A stretch of 64,000 bases of DNA from Tundrisphaera lichenicola (GTDB lineage Bacteria; Planctomycetota; Planctomycetia; Isosphaerales; Isosphaeraceae): assembly GCF_051175385.1 (NCBI RefSeq), contig NZ_CP195106.1, positions 930,001 through 994,000 of the forward strand, written 5' to 3'. Made by a program: the position numbers and the translations under genes. The notes under the pieces are model-generated. The model was not told the origin of the DNA, did not search any database, and saw only the letters and a list, made by a program, of their open reading frames with translations. Below, one piece after another: positions 1 to 7,761 of this stretch (the stretch's first letter is position 1; each line of letters starts with the position of its first letter).

Positions 1-552
1 GGAGCGAGTCGTCCTCGACAGGAGTCGTCGGAAGGCCGTCGAGGGATGATAGACCCCTCGGGAGGTCGGTGCCGGGACACGATCGACCGTCGAGGGACTG
101 GGCCTCGTCCCGACTCGATCGGATTCGGCGCGCTGGTGGTCCGGGCGGCTTGCCATGATCGGGGTGCCCTCCTGGCGACCGGTCGCCGCTCGCTCCTCGA
201 GAACGGCCGCGTAATTCACCAAAAATCGACGAATCTGTCCAACGCAGTCTGCCCGACGACTTTCCGGGCGAGGCATTTGTATCGGATTGTCGAGATCATC
301 CCGTCGTTCTCGAACGACCCGATATCCGACCTCGTCGATCGATGCTGGAATGAAATCCAGGGGAATCGCTTCGCGAACTCGACCCTGGAGATCGTCGGAC
401 TCTCCGCGGTCCGGCTTCGAGATGGGCGACCGGGCGAGCCTGAACCTCGCCCGGTAGGCTGAAAGAAGGCCGATCCCGGATCTCGGGTCGCGGCGTGGGG
501 AAACCGCGAGATGCCCCAAGATCCGGGATCGGCGATCGAGCATCGGCCTTCG
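1..552. other. Non-coding left end, no gene supported
   Basis: No convincing gene is seen here. An open frame at 46-462 has no ribosome binding site, no recognisable domain and an Arg/Pro composition typical of a chance frame in GC-rich DNA. Part of the stretch (about 210-370) is richer in A+T than the neighbouring genes, as expected of a spacer. At its right end a perfect 15-bp inverted repeat (469-483 and 519-533) encloses a second stem, TCGCGG with CCGCGA. Together with the hairpin at 553-580 it lies just past the end of the minus-strand gene at 588. Confidence 0.5.
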
Positions 553-580
553 CGATCCTCCGGGAACGTCGGGAGGATCG
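553..580 (-). terminator. Stem-loop terminator after the gene at 588-1478
   Basis: A perfect 9-bp inverted repeat, CGATCCTCC and GGAGGATCG, with a 10-base loop lies seven bases beyond the stop codon of the minus-strand gene. A longer perfect 15-bp repeat follows at 469-533. No T-run is obvious, so the mechanism (intrinsic or simple 3'-end protection) is inferred. Confidence 0.55.
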
Positions 581-587
581 TCGCCGT

Positions 588-1478
588 TCAGATCTCGTTG
601 ACGGCGCGTTCGATCAGGCTCCGGGCCACGGTCTGGGTCCCGGTATGCTCGTAATAATTGGTGGTCAGGTCGAGGAAGGCGGCGACGTAGTCGAGCCGAT
701 CGTCGGAGACCTCCAGGAAGCTCTGGAGGCCCCCGAGGACCTTGCCCTGGGTCAGGTCGTGCTGGGCGGTGAAGTTCTTCATCCAGTCGCCGACGCTCCC
801 CATGCTCTTCTGGATCAGGCCGAGCTGCTCCTTGGTGCCCCCGCCGGGGACCAGCGACTTGACCCGGTTGAAGGTCTCGTTACTCTCCAGGTCGGAAGCC
901 CCGGAGCCGCCGACGATCTTGAGGATCTTCTCGAGATAGTCGGGGCCGAGCGGGATCAGGCCATCGAACGCGATCAGGGCGGCCATCCGGATCAGGGCCT
1001 CGTTCTTGTAGTGGGTCAGCGACTTGACGAAGTCGCCGATGCTGTCGCCGGGCAGGCCGTTGATCTGGCAGAAGGCGACCAGCTCGACCACCAGCTTGAC
1101 GCCGAAGTCGATCGACTGGGCCTTGTCCGACTTGGGCGTGATCTTGCTGAAGAGCGAGAGGATCTTGAACTTCTCGCCGACCTTGTTGGCCAGCGCGGCG
1201 GCCCCCATCGCGTTGCTCAGGCCCTCGACGGTGTGATAGAGCCAGATGGCCCTCTGATAGCCCTGCGAACGGTCATTATAGAGCCGGACGGCCCTCTCGC
1301 CGATTTTCTGGATGAGAGCCTGGTCGGTCTCTCCGGTAATGACCTGGATCGACTTGTCGAAGCCGACGAGGTTCCGCCACTGGCCGGGGGCGACGAAGTC
1401 CAGCGCGTGGAGCGACTTCACCGTCAGGTTATTCTCGGGCAGGTCGTCGACCAGCTTGAAGATCGGGGTCGCGCTCAT
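588..1478 (-). CDS. Conserved-looking protein of unknown function, 296 aa
   Basis: I do not recognise the family. The protein has no signal peptide and no membrane segment, so it is probably cytoplasmic. It looks largely helical and acidic to neutral, with a Gly-rich loop near residues 200-215 (GGSGAS and PGGGTKEQ). The start ATG is preceded by GAGAGGAACCG at good spacing. It is the last gene before a strong stem-loop, and 54 bases separate it from the upstream lipoprotein gene on the same strand, so the two may be co-transcribed. Regular codon use matching the neighbours supports it as a real gene. Its role is unknown. Confidence 0.75.
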   Translation of the reverse strand: MSATPIFKLVDDLPENNLTVKSLHALDFVAPGQWRNLVGFDKSIQVITGETDQALIQKIGERAVRLYNDRSQGYQRAIWLYHTVEGLSNAMGAAALANKVGEKFKILSLFSKITPKSDKAQSIDFGVKLVVELVAFCQINGLPGDSIGDFVKSLTHYKNEALIRMAALIAFDGLIPLGPDYLEKILKIVGGSGASDLESNETFNRVKSLVPGGGTKEQLGLIQKSMGSVGDWMKNFTAQHDLTQGKVLGGLQSFLEVSDDRLDYVAAFLDLTTNYYEHTGTQTVARSLIERAVNEI

Positions 1479-1532
1479 GGGATCGGTTCCTCTCCAGGGA
1501 CGGGCCGGGGTGGTTCGGGGCGACGGGTCGAG

Positions 1533-2057
1533 TTACTGGAGCTTGGCCAGGTTGGCCAGGTCGAATTTCTTGAGCCAGTCCTCCCGGTCGAACTTCGAGA
1601 AGTTCGCGTCCTTGGAGCGGATCTGAATCTGGAAGCGGCTCCCGACCAGCAGGCCGGTCCCTTGATTGCCGATCTCGACGATCGGGTAGCCCTCGAAGGT
1701 GTCCTGCGTTTCCTTGTACTTGTCGGCGGCCTCGGGGTTGCTCAGGGTGTCGGAGATCGAGAGGGTGGCCACGTCCTCCCCCTTCTTCACCAGATTCGCC
1801 TGGGCGAACCCCGTCTTTTCCTGGGAGTAGACGACGTCGAAATCCCCTTCCGGCTTGGGGAACATCTTGTTGAATTCCGAGCCGGGCAGGGCCTCCTTCG
1901 AGACCGCCGGGACATTCCGCCGGGTCTCCTCCTGGACCTTGTCGAACCGGTTGGGCTCCTGATAGCAGCCCGGGAGGGTGGTCAAGGCCAGGATCGCGAG
2001 GCCCGGCAAAAAGCGATACATCGTCAGGGATGGGTTTCGGGTCATCTTGGTCGGCAT
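1533..2057 (-). CDS. Putative lipoprotein, 174 aa
   Basis: The N-terminus has a few basic residues, then a hydrophobic stretch ending in the lipobox LTTLPGC, so this is very likely exported and lipid-anchored. The mature part is charged and shows no domain I recognise. The start at 2057 was chosen because the resulting protein has a proper lipoprotein signal and AGAGGA lies about 6 bases upstream. The longer frame to 2105 would add an Arg/His-rich extension without a ribosome binding site. It sits between the unknown gene at 588 and the cytochrome-like gene at 2133, all in the same direction, suggesting an envelope-related operon. Confidence 0.75.
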   Translation of the reverse strand: MPTKMTRNPSLTMYRFLPGLAILALTTLPGCYQEPNRFDKVQEETRRNVPAVSKEALPGSEFNKMFPKPEGDFDVVYSQEKTGFAQANLVKKGEDVATLSISDTLSNPEAADKYKETQDTFEGYPIVEIGNQGTGLLVGSRFQIQIRSKDANFSKFDREDWLKKFDLANLAKLQ

Positions 2058-2132
2058 GTGCTGTCCTCTCAAGGAGTGGAGTCTACCGGGATTCCGATGT
2101 TGCAAAACGGGCGAATGAATCGTCCCGAGATT

Positions 2133-2780
2133 TCAAGGCTTCCGCCCCGGATCGTAGGTTGGCTTGACCGTGCCATGACGCTTCGCGACATCGAACAGCG
2201 TCGGGTAGAACTGGACGAACGTGTTGTCCACCGCGGTCTTCTCCTCGTGGCATTTGTAGCACGAAGCCGAGGAGGGCAGGGGCGTGGCGGAGTCGGCTGG
2301 GCCTTCGGGGCCATCGAAGGAGAAATAGGCCCAGCCCCCCTCCGGATAACGAGTCCGATCCTTGACGGCGGCCTCGATCGCGACGATCTCGCCTTGAGTT
2401 CGCCCGCCGTTGTTGATCGACACGTTGCTCTGGGCCTGCCTGACTTCGAGGATGAACATCGTCCGGTCCGGCCATGTGCCCGATTTCAGGAATTCGCGGT
2501 AGGCCGGCCGGGAGACGAAGACGTTGTCGAACCGGGGTGATCGTTCGTCGTCGGCCTTCGCAGGCCCGTAGGTCATCCCCAGGCCGCTCGTGACGAAGGC
2601 CCACTCGCGATAGTCCGGCGGTCGGACGAGTCGTCCGTCACCTGCATATCTCGGGCCTTCCGCGTCGGAGGGCGGGGTTTCCGGCCCGCTCCACGCGGTC
2701 GAGACGAGCCCGAGGGCGATCAGCCCCGAGGCAATCCTCGGGATCCATCGAGATCGGATCGAGATCCTCGTGGCGAACAT
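2133..2780 (-). CDS. Cytochrome P460-like secreted haem protein, 215 aa
   Basis: A signal peptide covers about residues 1-31 (IASGLIALGLVSTAWSG). Near the C-terminus the motif CYKCH (CxxCH) is the covalent c-type haem site, followed by FVQFYPTLFDVAK. This C-terminal haem motif, the 'REWAFVTSGLGMTYGP' type N-terminal block and the length are characteristic of cytochrome P460 family proteins, which are periplasmic c-haem proteins. The physiological substrate of planctomycete members is not known, so no hydroxylamine chemistry should be assumed. Other members can be nearby secreted proteins of unknown role. The gene lies 75 bases after the lipoprotein gene's start region and 84 bases before the secreted protein at 2865, all on the minus strand. 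Confidence 0.75.
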   Translation of the reverse strand: MFATRISIRSRWIPRIASGLIALGLVSTAWSGPETPPSDAEGPRYAGDGRLVRPPDYREWAFVTSGLGMTYGPAKADDERSPRFDNVFVSRPAYREFLKSGTWPDRTMFILEVRQAQSNVSINNGGRTQGEIVAIEAAVKDRTRYPEGGWAYFSFDGPEGPADSATPLPSSASCYKCHEEKTAVDNTFVQFYPTLFDVAKRHGTVKPTYDPGRKP

Positions 2781-2864
2781 GGCGGCCTCATCGCGGTGGG
2801 GGGGGGACGACCGGTCCTGAAGACCTTCGGCCTCGGATCGACTCCGATGTTCGTCGTGGCCCGG

Positions 2865-3899
2865 TCACTTCAACATCCAACCATCCCGATCGACCGCGAG
2901 CCGCGAGTGGCCGGCGTACCGATCGTAGACCTCCTCCATCTCGGCGATCGAGTCGAAGTAGCCGACCACGAATGCCGCCTCGATCGACTCGCCCGGCCGG
3001 ATCGGCCGTCCCCCATTCTCCTGGATGAAGCAGACGTATCCGCGCTGGTGGCACCAGGCCTCGGAGACGTCGGAGGGGTTCAGGGTCATCCCGGCGAGCC
3101 AGGGTCCCGCCTTCCCGGTGACCGGGTCGCGAAGATGGTAGGCGCGGATGAACCGCTCGGGAAGTGGATTCATGCCTCGTTTGTAGAGGTATTTCGCATC
3201 GGGCGCGAATTCTTCGAGGAATTCCGAGGCCGGGATGATCCCGTGATAGCTCAGGTAGACCTCGCTGAACGTGTCCCCCCGCTTGTGCTTGATGTGGCCG
3301 GGCATGTCCATCCGGAAGAAGAGTTCCTCGCCCGAGTTCACGCAATCCATCCGGTCGGACGAGAGGAAGTAACGCCGACCTTCGGGAAACACCAGAGTCT
3401 GGGTCCAGGTCGAGCCCGTCTTCTTGCCCGGCGCGGCGGTGGTGTAAGCCTTGACGGTCTTCACGGCGACGAAATCCTCGCCCCGGATCACTTCCGGCGC
3501 GACCGTCCCTCCGTGGCACATCTGCGGCCCTTCGACGCAACGCTTGCGCGCCTTCCCGTGGAACCGCTCCTCCAGGTTATAGGGCAGGTCGTCGTCGAGC
3601 TGGTCGCGGTAGGCCTCGTCGCTACCCGGCTCCATGATCCAGTCGATGATGTCGAGCCCGAAACCGGGGTCGCGGAAGCCGGTCTTCACGTCCAGGAACG
3701 AACCGGCGGCGATCCCGGTGATATAGCCCTGCTTGCGGATCGACGCCTCCAGCGAGGGCGTGACCAGCCGGATCATCTCATCGCTATCGGTAACCTCGAT
3801 CCCCTTCGATGCCCGAGGTTCATCCGCCGTTGTCGAAGGCGGGACCGCGATGAGGCAAACTCCGGTCACGACCAGCGGAAACCACATCCTCGGGTTCAT
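2865..3899 (-). CDS. Secreted protein of unknown function, 344 aa
   Basis: The start at 3899 is preceded by GAGGGG at about 7 bases and gives a classical signal peptide (MWFPLVVTGVCLIAVPPSTTADE). The mature protein is rich in aromatic and acidic residues. Segments such as LDIIDWIMEPGSDEAYR and the alternating hydrophobic pattern suggest a beta-rich, carbohydrate-handling-like fold. I cannot name the family. Two pairs of Cys (around CVEGPQMC and in the C-terminal half) could form disulphides. It is the first gene of the minus-strand run 3899 to 588 and is transcribed away from the ThuA-like gene, from which it is separated by a 216-base divergent spacer. Confidence 0.75.
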   Translation of the reverse strand: MNPRMWFPLVVTGVCLIAVPPSTTADEPRASKGIEVTDSDEMIRLVTPSLEASIRKQGYITGIAAGSFLDVKTGFRDPGFGLDIIDWIMEPGSDEAYRDQLDDDLPYNLEERFHGKARKRCVEGPQMCHGGTVAPEVIRGEDFVAVKTVKAYTTAAPGKKTGSTWTQTLVFPEGRRYFLSSDRMDCVNSGEELFFRMDMPGHIKHKRGDTFSEVYLSYHGIIPASEFLEEFAPDAKYLYKRGMNPLPERFIRAYHLRDPVTGKAGPWLAGMTLNPSDVSEAWCHQRGYVCFIQENGGRPIRPGESIEAAFVVGYFDSIAEMEEVYDRYAGHSRLAVDRDGWMLK

Positions 3900-4115
3900 C
3901 GAAGCCCCCTCGATCGGGACGTCTGGAGATGACAGGGCCCTCAAGCAACGATCTTCTCATGCGTCCCTCCTCGGCACAAGCACCGATGACAATCCCGCCC
4001 TCCCCTCGCTCGAGTGGTCAATTCGGGACTTTGGACGATTCAATCGTCCCGGCACCCCGGCTATGATCTTGCCTGGTCCCCGAGCCACTCGATCCTCTCC
4101 CGACGAGGTCCCCCC

Positions 4116-5060
4116 ATGGGCGAACCCACCACCCGGCGCGACTTCCTGGCCCTCTCCGCCGCCCTGACCGCCGGCGTGGGGGCGATCCCCTCGGAAGCCA
4201 GGGCCGCCCCCGAGTCGCCGAACGATTCCATCCGGGTGGTCGTCTGGGACGAACGCCAGCCCACCCAGAAGGAGGCGTATGACAACTTCCTGGGCAATCG
4301 GATCGCCGACCACCTCAGTTCCGAGCCCGGCCTGAGCGTCGAGTCCGTCGCCCTGGACGACCCCGATCATGGGCTGGATCCGAGCCGGCTCGACAACGCC
4401 CGGGTCCTGATCTGGTGGGGGCACGTCCGCCAGAAGGAGATCACGCCCGAGGTCGGCAAGGCGATCGTCGAGCGGATCAAGGCGGGCCAGCTCGGCCTGA
4501 TCGCCCTGCACTCGGCCCACTGGTCGACGCCGTTCGTCGAGGCGATGAACGAGCGATCCCGCCTCGATGCCCGGGCGAAGTGGGGCGTGGGAGGCGACGA
4601 GGTCGAGATCACCGAGATCCCCCCCGAACCGCGTTATCTGACCCCCAAACGCGACGCCCGACCTACCCCGTATTCGACGGCCCGGAAGCTTCCGGGAGGC
4701 GTCACGAAGGTCGAACTCCACCTGCCCATCTGCTGTTTCCCCGCCTACCGGAACGATGGCAAGCCCAGCTTCCAAAAGGTGGTGAGCCCCGACCACCCGA
4801 TCGCGCGGGGCATCCCCCGGAAGTTCGAGTTACCCCGGACCGAGATGTACGACGAGCCGTTTCACGTCCCCGATCCCGACGAGGTGATCTTCGAGGAGCG
4901 CTGGGAGGCCGGCGAGTGGTTCCGGAGCGGGATGGTCTGGAATCTTGGACGAGGCAAGGTCTTCTACTTCCGGCCTGGCCACGAGACCTACCCGATCTAC
5001 AAGGAGTCGGTCCCCTCGAAGATCCTCGCCAACGCCGTCCGCTGGATGGGCTCGAAATGA
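4116..5060 (+). CDS. ThuA-like (trehalose-utilisation type) secreted protein
   Basis: A twin-arginine type signal is present (TTRRDFLALSAALTAGVGAIPSEARA), so export in folded form is likely. The body begins IRVVVWDERQPTQKEAYDNF and continues with 'VLIWWGHVRQKEI', 'GLIALHSAHWS' and, near the end, 'GKVFYFRPGHETYP'. These are hallmarks of the ThuA-like, glutamine-amidotransferase-fold domain common in planctomycetes and often linked to sugar metabolism. The enzymatic reaction is not established for the family. Start ATG at 4116 has GAGG about 7 bases upstream. The stop overlaps the start of the next gene (ATGA), so the gene at 5057 is translationally coupled. Confidence 0.8.
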   Translation: MGEPTTRRDFLALSAALTAGVGAIPSEARAAPESPNDSIRVVVWDERQPTQKEAYDNFLGNRIADHLSSEPGLSVESVALDDPDHGLDPSRLDNARVLIWWGHVRQKEITPEVGKAIVERIKAGQLGLIALHSAHWSTPFVEAMNERSRLDARAKWGVGGDEVEITEIPPEPRYLTPKRDARPTPYSTARKLPGGVTKVELHLPICCFPAYRNDGKPSFQKVVSPDHPIARGIPRKFELPRTEMYDEPFHVPDPDEVIFEERWEAGEWFRSGMVWNLGRGKVFYFRPGHETYPIYKESVPSKILANAVRWMGSK

Positions 5061-5707
5061 AGCTCCGGATCCCCGATCTGCTTTTGATACTCGCCCTGAT
5101 CGCGGGGGGAGTCCTGGCCTGGCAGACCGCCCGGGAACGGACCCGCCTGGAGGTCGAGCATCAACGCCTGGCCCGGGCGACCGGGGACCTCCGGATCGGC
5201 GATCCGACCAAGGTCCACATCCTGGCTCTCGAGACCGGAGACCCGTTGTCCTTCGCCTGGAGGGTTTATCTACCCCCGAACTATCCTGTAAAGCTCAAGA
5301 TCGGCTCGCCGAATTCCGGCTCGATGGGCTCCGGTTCTTCGGGCTCGACCGAGTCCCGAGAATTCATCGCTCGGCTTCGGGTTCGCGCCGATGAGTCCGG
5401 AAGCCTCCAGGTCTTCGAGCAATTCGGGAGCGGCGGAGGCATGATGAGTCTCGGTGACAAGTCGCTGGCCGACTTCCTGATGGATCGGTCGGGATCGGTG
5501 ATTGCCGATGAGATGGGCAAGAAGCAGGTGGAGACGATTGACCCGGACGGGTCGGCGATCCTGCTCAGGTTATCGATGCCCGAGGAGATGCAGGCCGAGG
5601 CCCGCAAGACACTCTCTCCGCACGCCTTGAATTATGTGCCGATCCTGCTGGAGATGAGGCTCGGCCCGGAACCCCCACCAGTCAGTCCCAATGGTCCGGG
5701 AAACTGA
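5057..5707 (+). CDS. Single-pass membrane protein, paralogue of the next gene
   Basis: A short basic N-terminus and a hydrophobic segment (residues about 6-23, LLLILALIAGGVLAWQ) anchor the protein, followed by a short helical, Arg/Glu-rich stretch and an extracytoplasmic domain. The domain opens with 'RIGDPTKVHILALE' and has a W-x-x-x-LPPNYPVKLKIG block, then a Gly/Ser-rich loop. The same layout and the D-P-x-K and W-x-x-x-LP signatures occur in the downstream gene, so the pair looks like a tandem duplication. Function is unknown. Its ATG overlaps the stop of the ThuA-like gene. Confidence 0.75.
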   Translation: MKLRIPDLLLILALIAGGVLAWQTARERTRLEVEHQRLARATGDLRIGDPTKVHILALETGDPLSFAWRVYLPPNYPVKLKIGSPNSGSMGSGSSGSTESREFIARLRVRADESGSLQVFEQFGSGGGMMSLGDKSLADFLMDRSGSVIADEMGKKQVETIDPDGSAILLRLSMPEEMQAEARKTLSPHALNYVPILLEMRLGPEPPPVSPNGPGN

Positions 5708-5711
5708 ACTC

Positions 5712-6416
5712 ATGTCGAACCTTGAGACGCGATTCCCCGGACCTCCGACCGATGGCCCCTCCCCCGGGGCGAAACGCAAGGGACGGTGGCAGGTCGGCCT
5801 GAGCACCTTGGCCCTCCTGATGGCCCTGGTCGCGGTTGGGATGTCCTACGTCGTCAACCGCCGCGAGATCGCAGCCCTCCGGTCGAGAATCGAGGTCATG
5901 CGGCCGCTTACCCGTGAGCTGATCGTCGAGGACCCGAGCAAGATCGCCGTTGTTAAGCAGGATCCAGCCTGGTTCGACGAGAATCTTTGGGATATTCACC
6001 TGCCGGACGGTCGATACCGGTTGTTCCTGGGCACTCGCGAGGTGGAATACAATGGGATGGGTCAAGGGAAACCGTCCCGGACCTTCAAAAGCGTTCCGAT
6101 CGAGGCGGGGAGGCATCGGCTGGCCCTCGACAAGCACAAGGAGGGCGAAGCCTGGCGGGTCCGGGTGCTTCAAGGGGACAAGGAGATTCTCTCCGTCGAG
6201 GAACCCCTCTCCTGGGATCTCGGACATGGGTCGATGGGCGGGGGCCAGTTCGATCGGCTTGAACAAATCCCGGCCGATCGTCCCGTCTTCCTCTACCGAC
6301 GACGATTCATGAATCATCAGTCCAGCCCGAACCAATGGGCGATCATCGCCGGGCCGGGCGATGGACTAATGCTCTGGATCGAGCCAGTGCCCGCGCCGGA
6401 CGCTCCTTCCGGGTGA
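5712..6416 (+). CDS. Single-pass membrane protein, tandem paralogue
   Basis: A longer Pro-rich cytoplasmic leader precedes one membrane segment (about residues 32-51, VGLSTLALLMALVAVGMSYV), then the motif VEDPSKIAVVK and W-D-I-H-LPDGRYRLFLG, parallel to the preceding gene. The likely start is the ATG at 5712, four bases past the upstream stop. An ATG at 5691 overlapping the upstream gene is possible; neither has a strong ribosome binding site. The C-terminal half contains a beta-rich stretch ending in WAIIAGPGDGLMLWIEP. Role unknown; the gene ends the ThuA-like operon. Confidence 0.72.
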   Translation: MSNLETRFPGPPTDGPSPGAKRKGRWQVGLSTLALLMALVAVGMSYVVNRREIAALRSRIEVMRPLTRELIVEDPSKIAVVKQDPAWFDENLWDIHLPDGRYRLFLGTREVEYNGMGQGKPSRTFKSVPIEAGRHRLALDKHKEGEAWRVRVLQGDKEILSVEEPLSWDLGHGSMGGGQFDRLEQIPADRPVFLYRRRFMNHQSSPNQWAIIAGPGDGLMLWIEPVPAPDAPSG

Positions 6417-6495
6417 GCCTCGCTCGCAACCCATCACCTTATTGAATCCCTGCCCTACCAGGACCGGAAAGGTCTCGATCGGGGGATTCTTCGGA

Positions 6496-7761
6496 TCAAC
6501 CGACTAACTCTCCGATCACCTTCCCCTCGCTCAGCTTGAGCGGCCTCCCGACGGGCGAGACATTTTCCTTGCCGGGATTCAGGCCGAGGGTGGTCAGGAC
6601 GGTCGCGTGGACGTCGGCGATCCCGGCGGGTCGGCTGGGGTCCTTGAGGCCCTCGGGGTCGGTTTCCCCGATGGCGAGCCCTCCCTTCAGGCCCCCCCCG
6701 GCGATGGCCAGGCTGTATCCGTTGGGCCAGTGGTCGCGACCTCCGAGCGGGTTGATCCGTGGCGTCCGGCCGAACTCACCGCCGCAGAGGACGACGGTCC
6801 GGTCCAGTTGTCCCCTCCGTTCGAGGTCGCGGATCAGGGCGGCGAAGGCGGGGTCGAGGCTGGCCACGAGGTTCCGGTGGACCATGTGGTTGTTGACGTG
6901 CGAATCCCAGCCGTCGAGCGTCACCTCGACGCAGCGGACGCCCACCTCGGTCAGGCGACGGGCGGCCAGGCAGGCCCGGCCGAAGGGGGTGTCGCCGTAT
7001 TCGGCCCGGACGCTGGCGGGCTCGTCCTTGAGGTCGAACGCCCTGAGTTGCTCGGAGGTCATCATCACCCGGGCCCGGCCCAGGGTCTCGCGGTGGAGGG
7101 TGGCGGCCACCCGATCGCGACGCCCCTTCGCGAACGCCTTCTCGATCACGTCGAGGTCGGCGATCCGCCGGGCATCGCGCGCCGCCGGGACCTGGGCGGT
7201 CACATCGGGGAGCGGGCCCGAGGGGTCTCCGAGCTGGAAGGCGTCGTACTCGCCCCCCAGGAATCCGCCACGCGCGGGCCACTGGCCGGGGAGGATCGAG
7301 ACGTGTCGAGGGATCTCGGTCCCGCCTTCCGGCAGCTCGTGGCAGCAGATCGCCCCGATCGAGGGATGCTCGACGGTCGGGTCCGGGCGATAGCCCGTCT
7401 TCATCAGGTAGGTCCCTCGCTCGTGGTCCCCTTCCTTGCTCACGAGCGACCGGACCAGCGAAACATGACCCATCAGGTCGGCCAGGTTCCCGAAGCCGTC
7501 GGCCAGCCGGATCTCCCGGGAAGCCGTCTCGATCGCCCGGGTCCCGCCCGCGATCTTCCGGTCGGGGTGGGGATCGAAGGTTTCGAGCTGGCTAGGCCCC
7601 CCGGCCAACCAAAGGAGGATGATCGACCGGGCGGGTTCTCGGCCCTTCTCGGACTGCCTCGCCAGGAGTTCCCCGACCGGCGTCAGCCAGCCCAGGCCCG
7701 CCAGTCCGCCGAGTTTGAGGAAACCCCGGCGATCGAGCCCGAATTCATTTAGTGGTCCCAT
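6496..7761 (-). CDS. DUF1501 family exported protein
   Basis: The N-terminus carries a twin-arginine signal (LDRRGFLKLGGLAGLGWLTP). The body shows the DUF1501 pattern: IILLWLAGGPSQLETFDPHP, then 'SLVRSLVSKEGDHERG', 'YDAFQLGDP' and the C-terminal 'VVLCGGEFGRTPRIN...GRDHWP'. These resemble the metal-binding blocks of the alkaline phosphatase/sulfatase superfamily, but activity has not been shown for DUF1501 proteins. At 421 aa it is of normal length. The start codon lies inside the last codons of the upstream DUF1549 gene (13-base overlap), the usual planctomycete arrangement, so the two proteins probably act together. Confidence 0.9.
   Translation of the reverse strand: MGPLNEFGLDRRGFLKLGGLAGLGWLTPVGELLARQSEKGREPARSIILLWLAGGPSQLETFDPHPDRKIAGGTRAIETASREIRLADGFGNLADLMGHVSLVRSLVSKEGDHERGTYLMKTGYRPDPTVEHPSIGAICCHELPEGGTEIPRHVSILPGQWPARGGFLGGEYDAFQLGDPSGPLPDVTAQVPAARDARRIADLDVIEKAFAKGRRDRVAATLHRETLGRARVMMTSEQLRAFDLKDEPASVRAEYGDTPFGRACLAARRLTEVGVRCVEVTLDGWDSHVNNHMVHRNLVASLDPAFAALIRDLERRGQLDRTVVLCGGEFGRTPRINPLGGRDHWPNGYSLAIAGGGLKGGLAIGETDPEGLKDPSRPAGIADVHATVLTTLGLNPGKENVSPVGRPLKLSEGKVIGELVG

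Noticed and set aside
46..462. Open frame of 138 codons on the plus strand
   Set aside because: No ribosome binding site, no domain and Arg/Pro-rich chance composition; treated as spacer.
495..2540. 681-codon open frame antisense to three genes
   Set aside because: It overlaps a lipoprotein, a haem protein and an unknown gene with good start sites; GC-rich genomes leave the complementary strand open.
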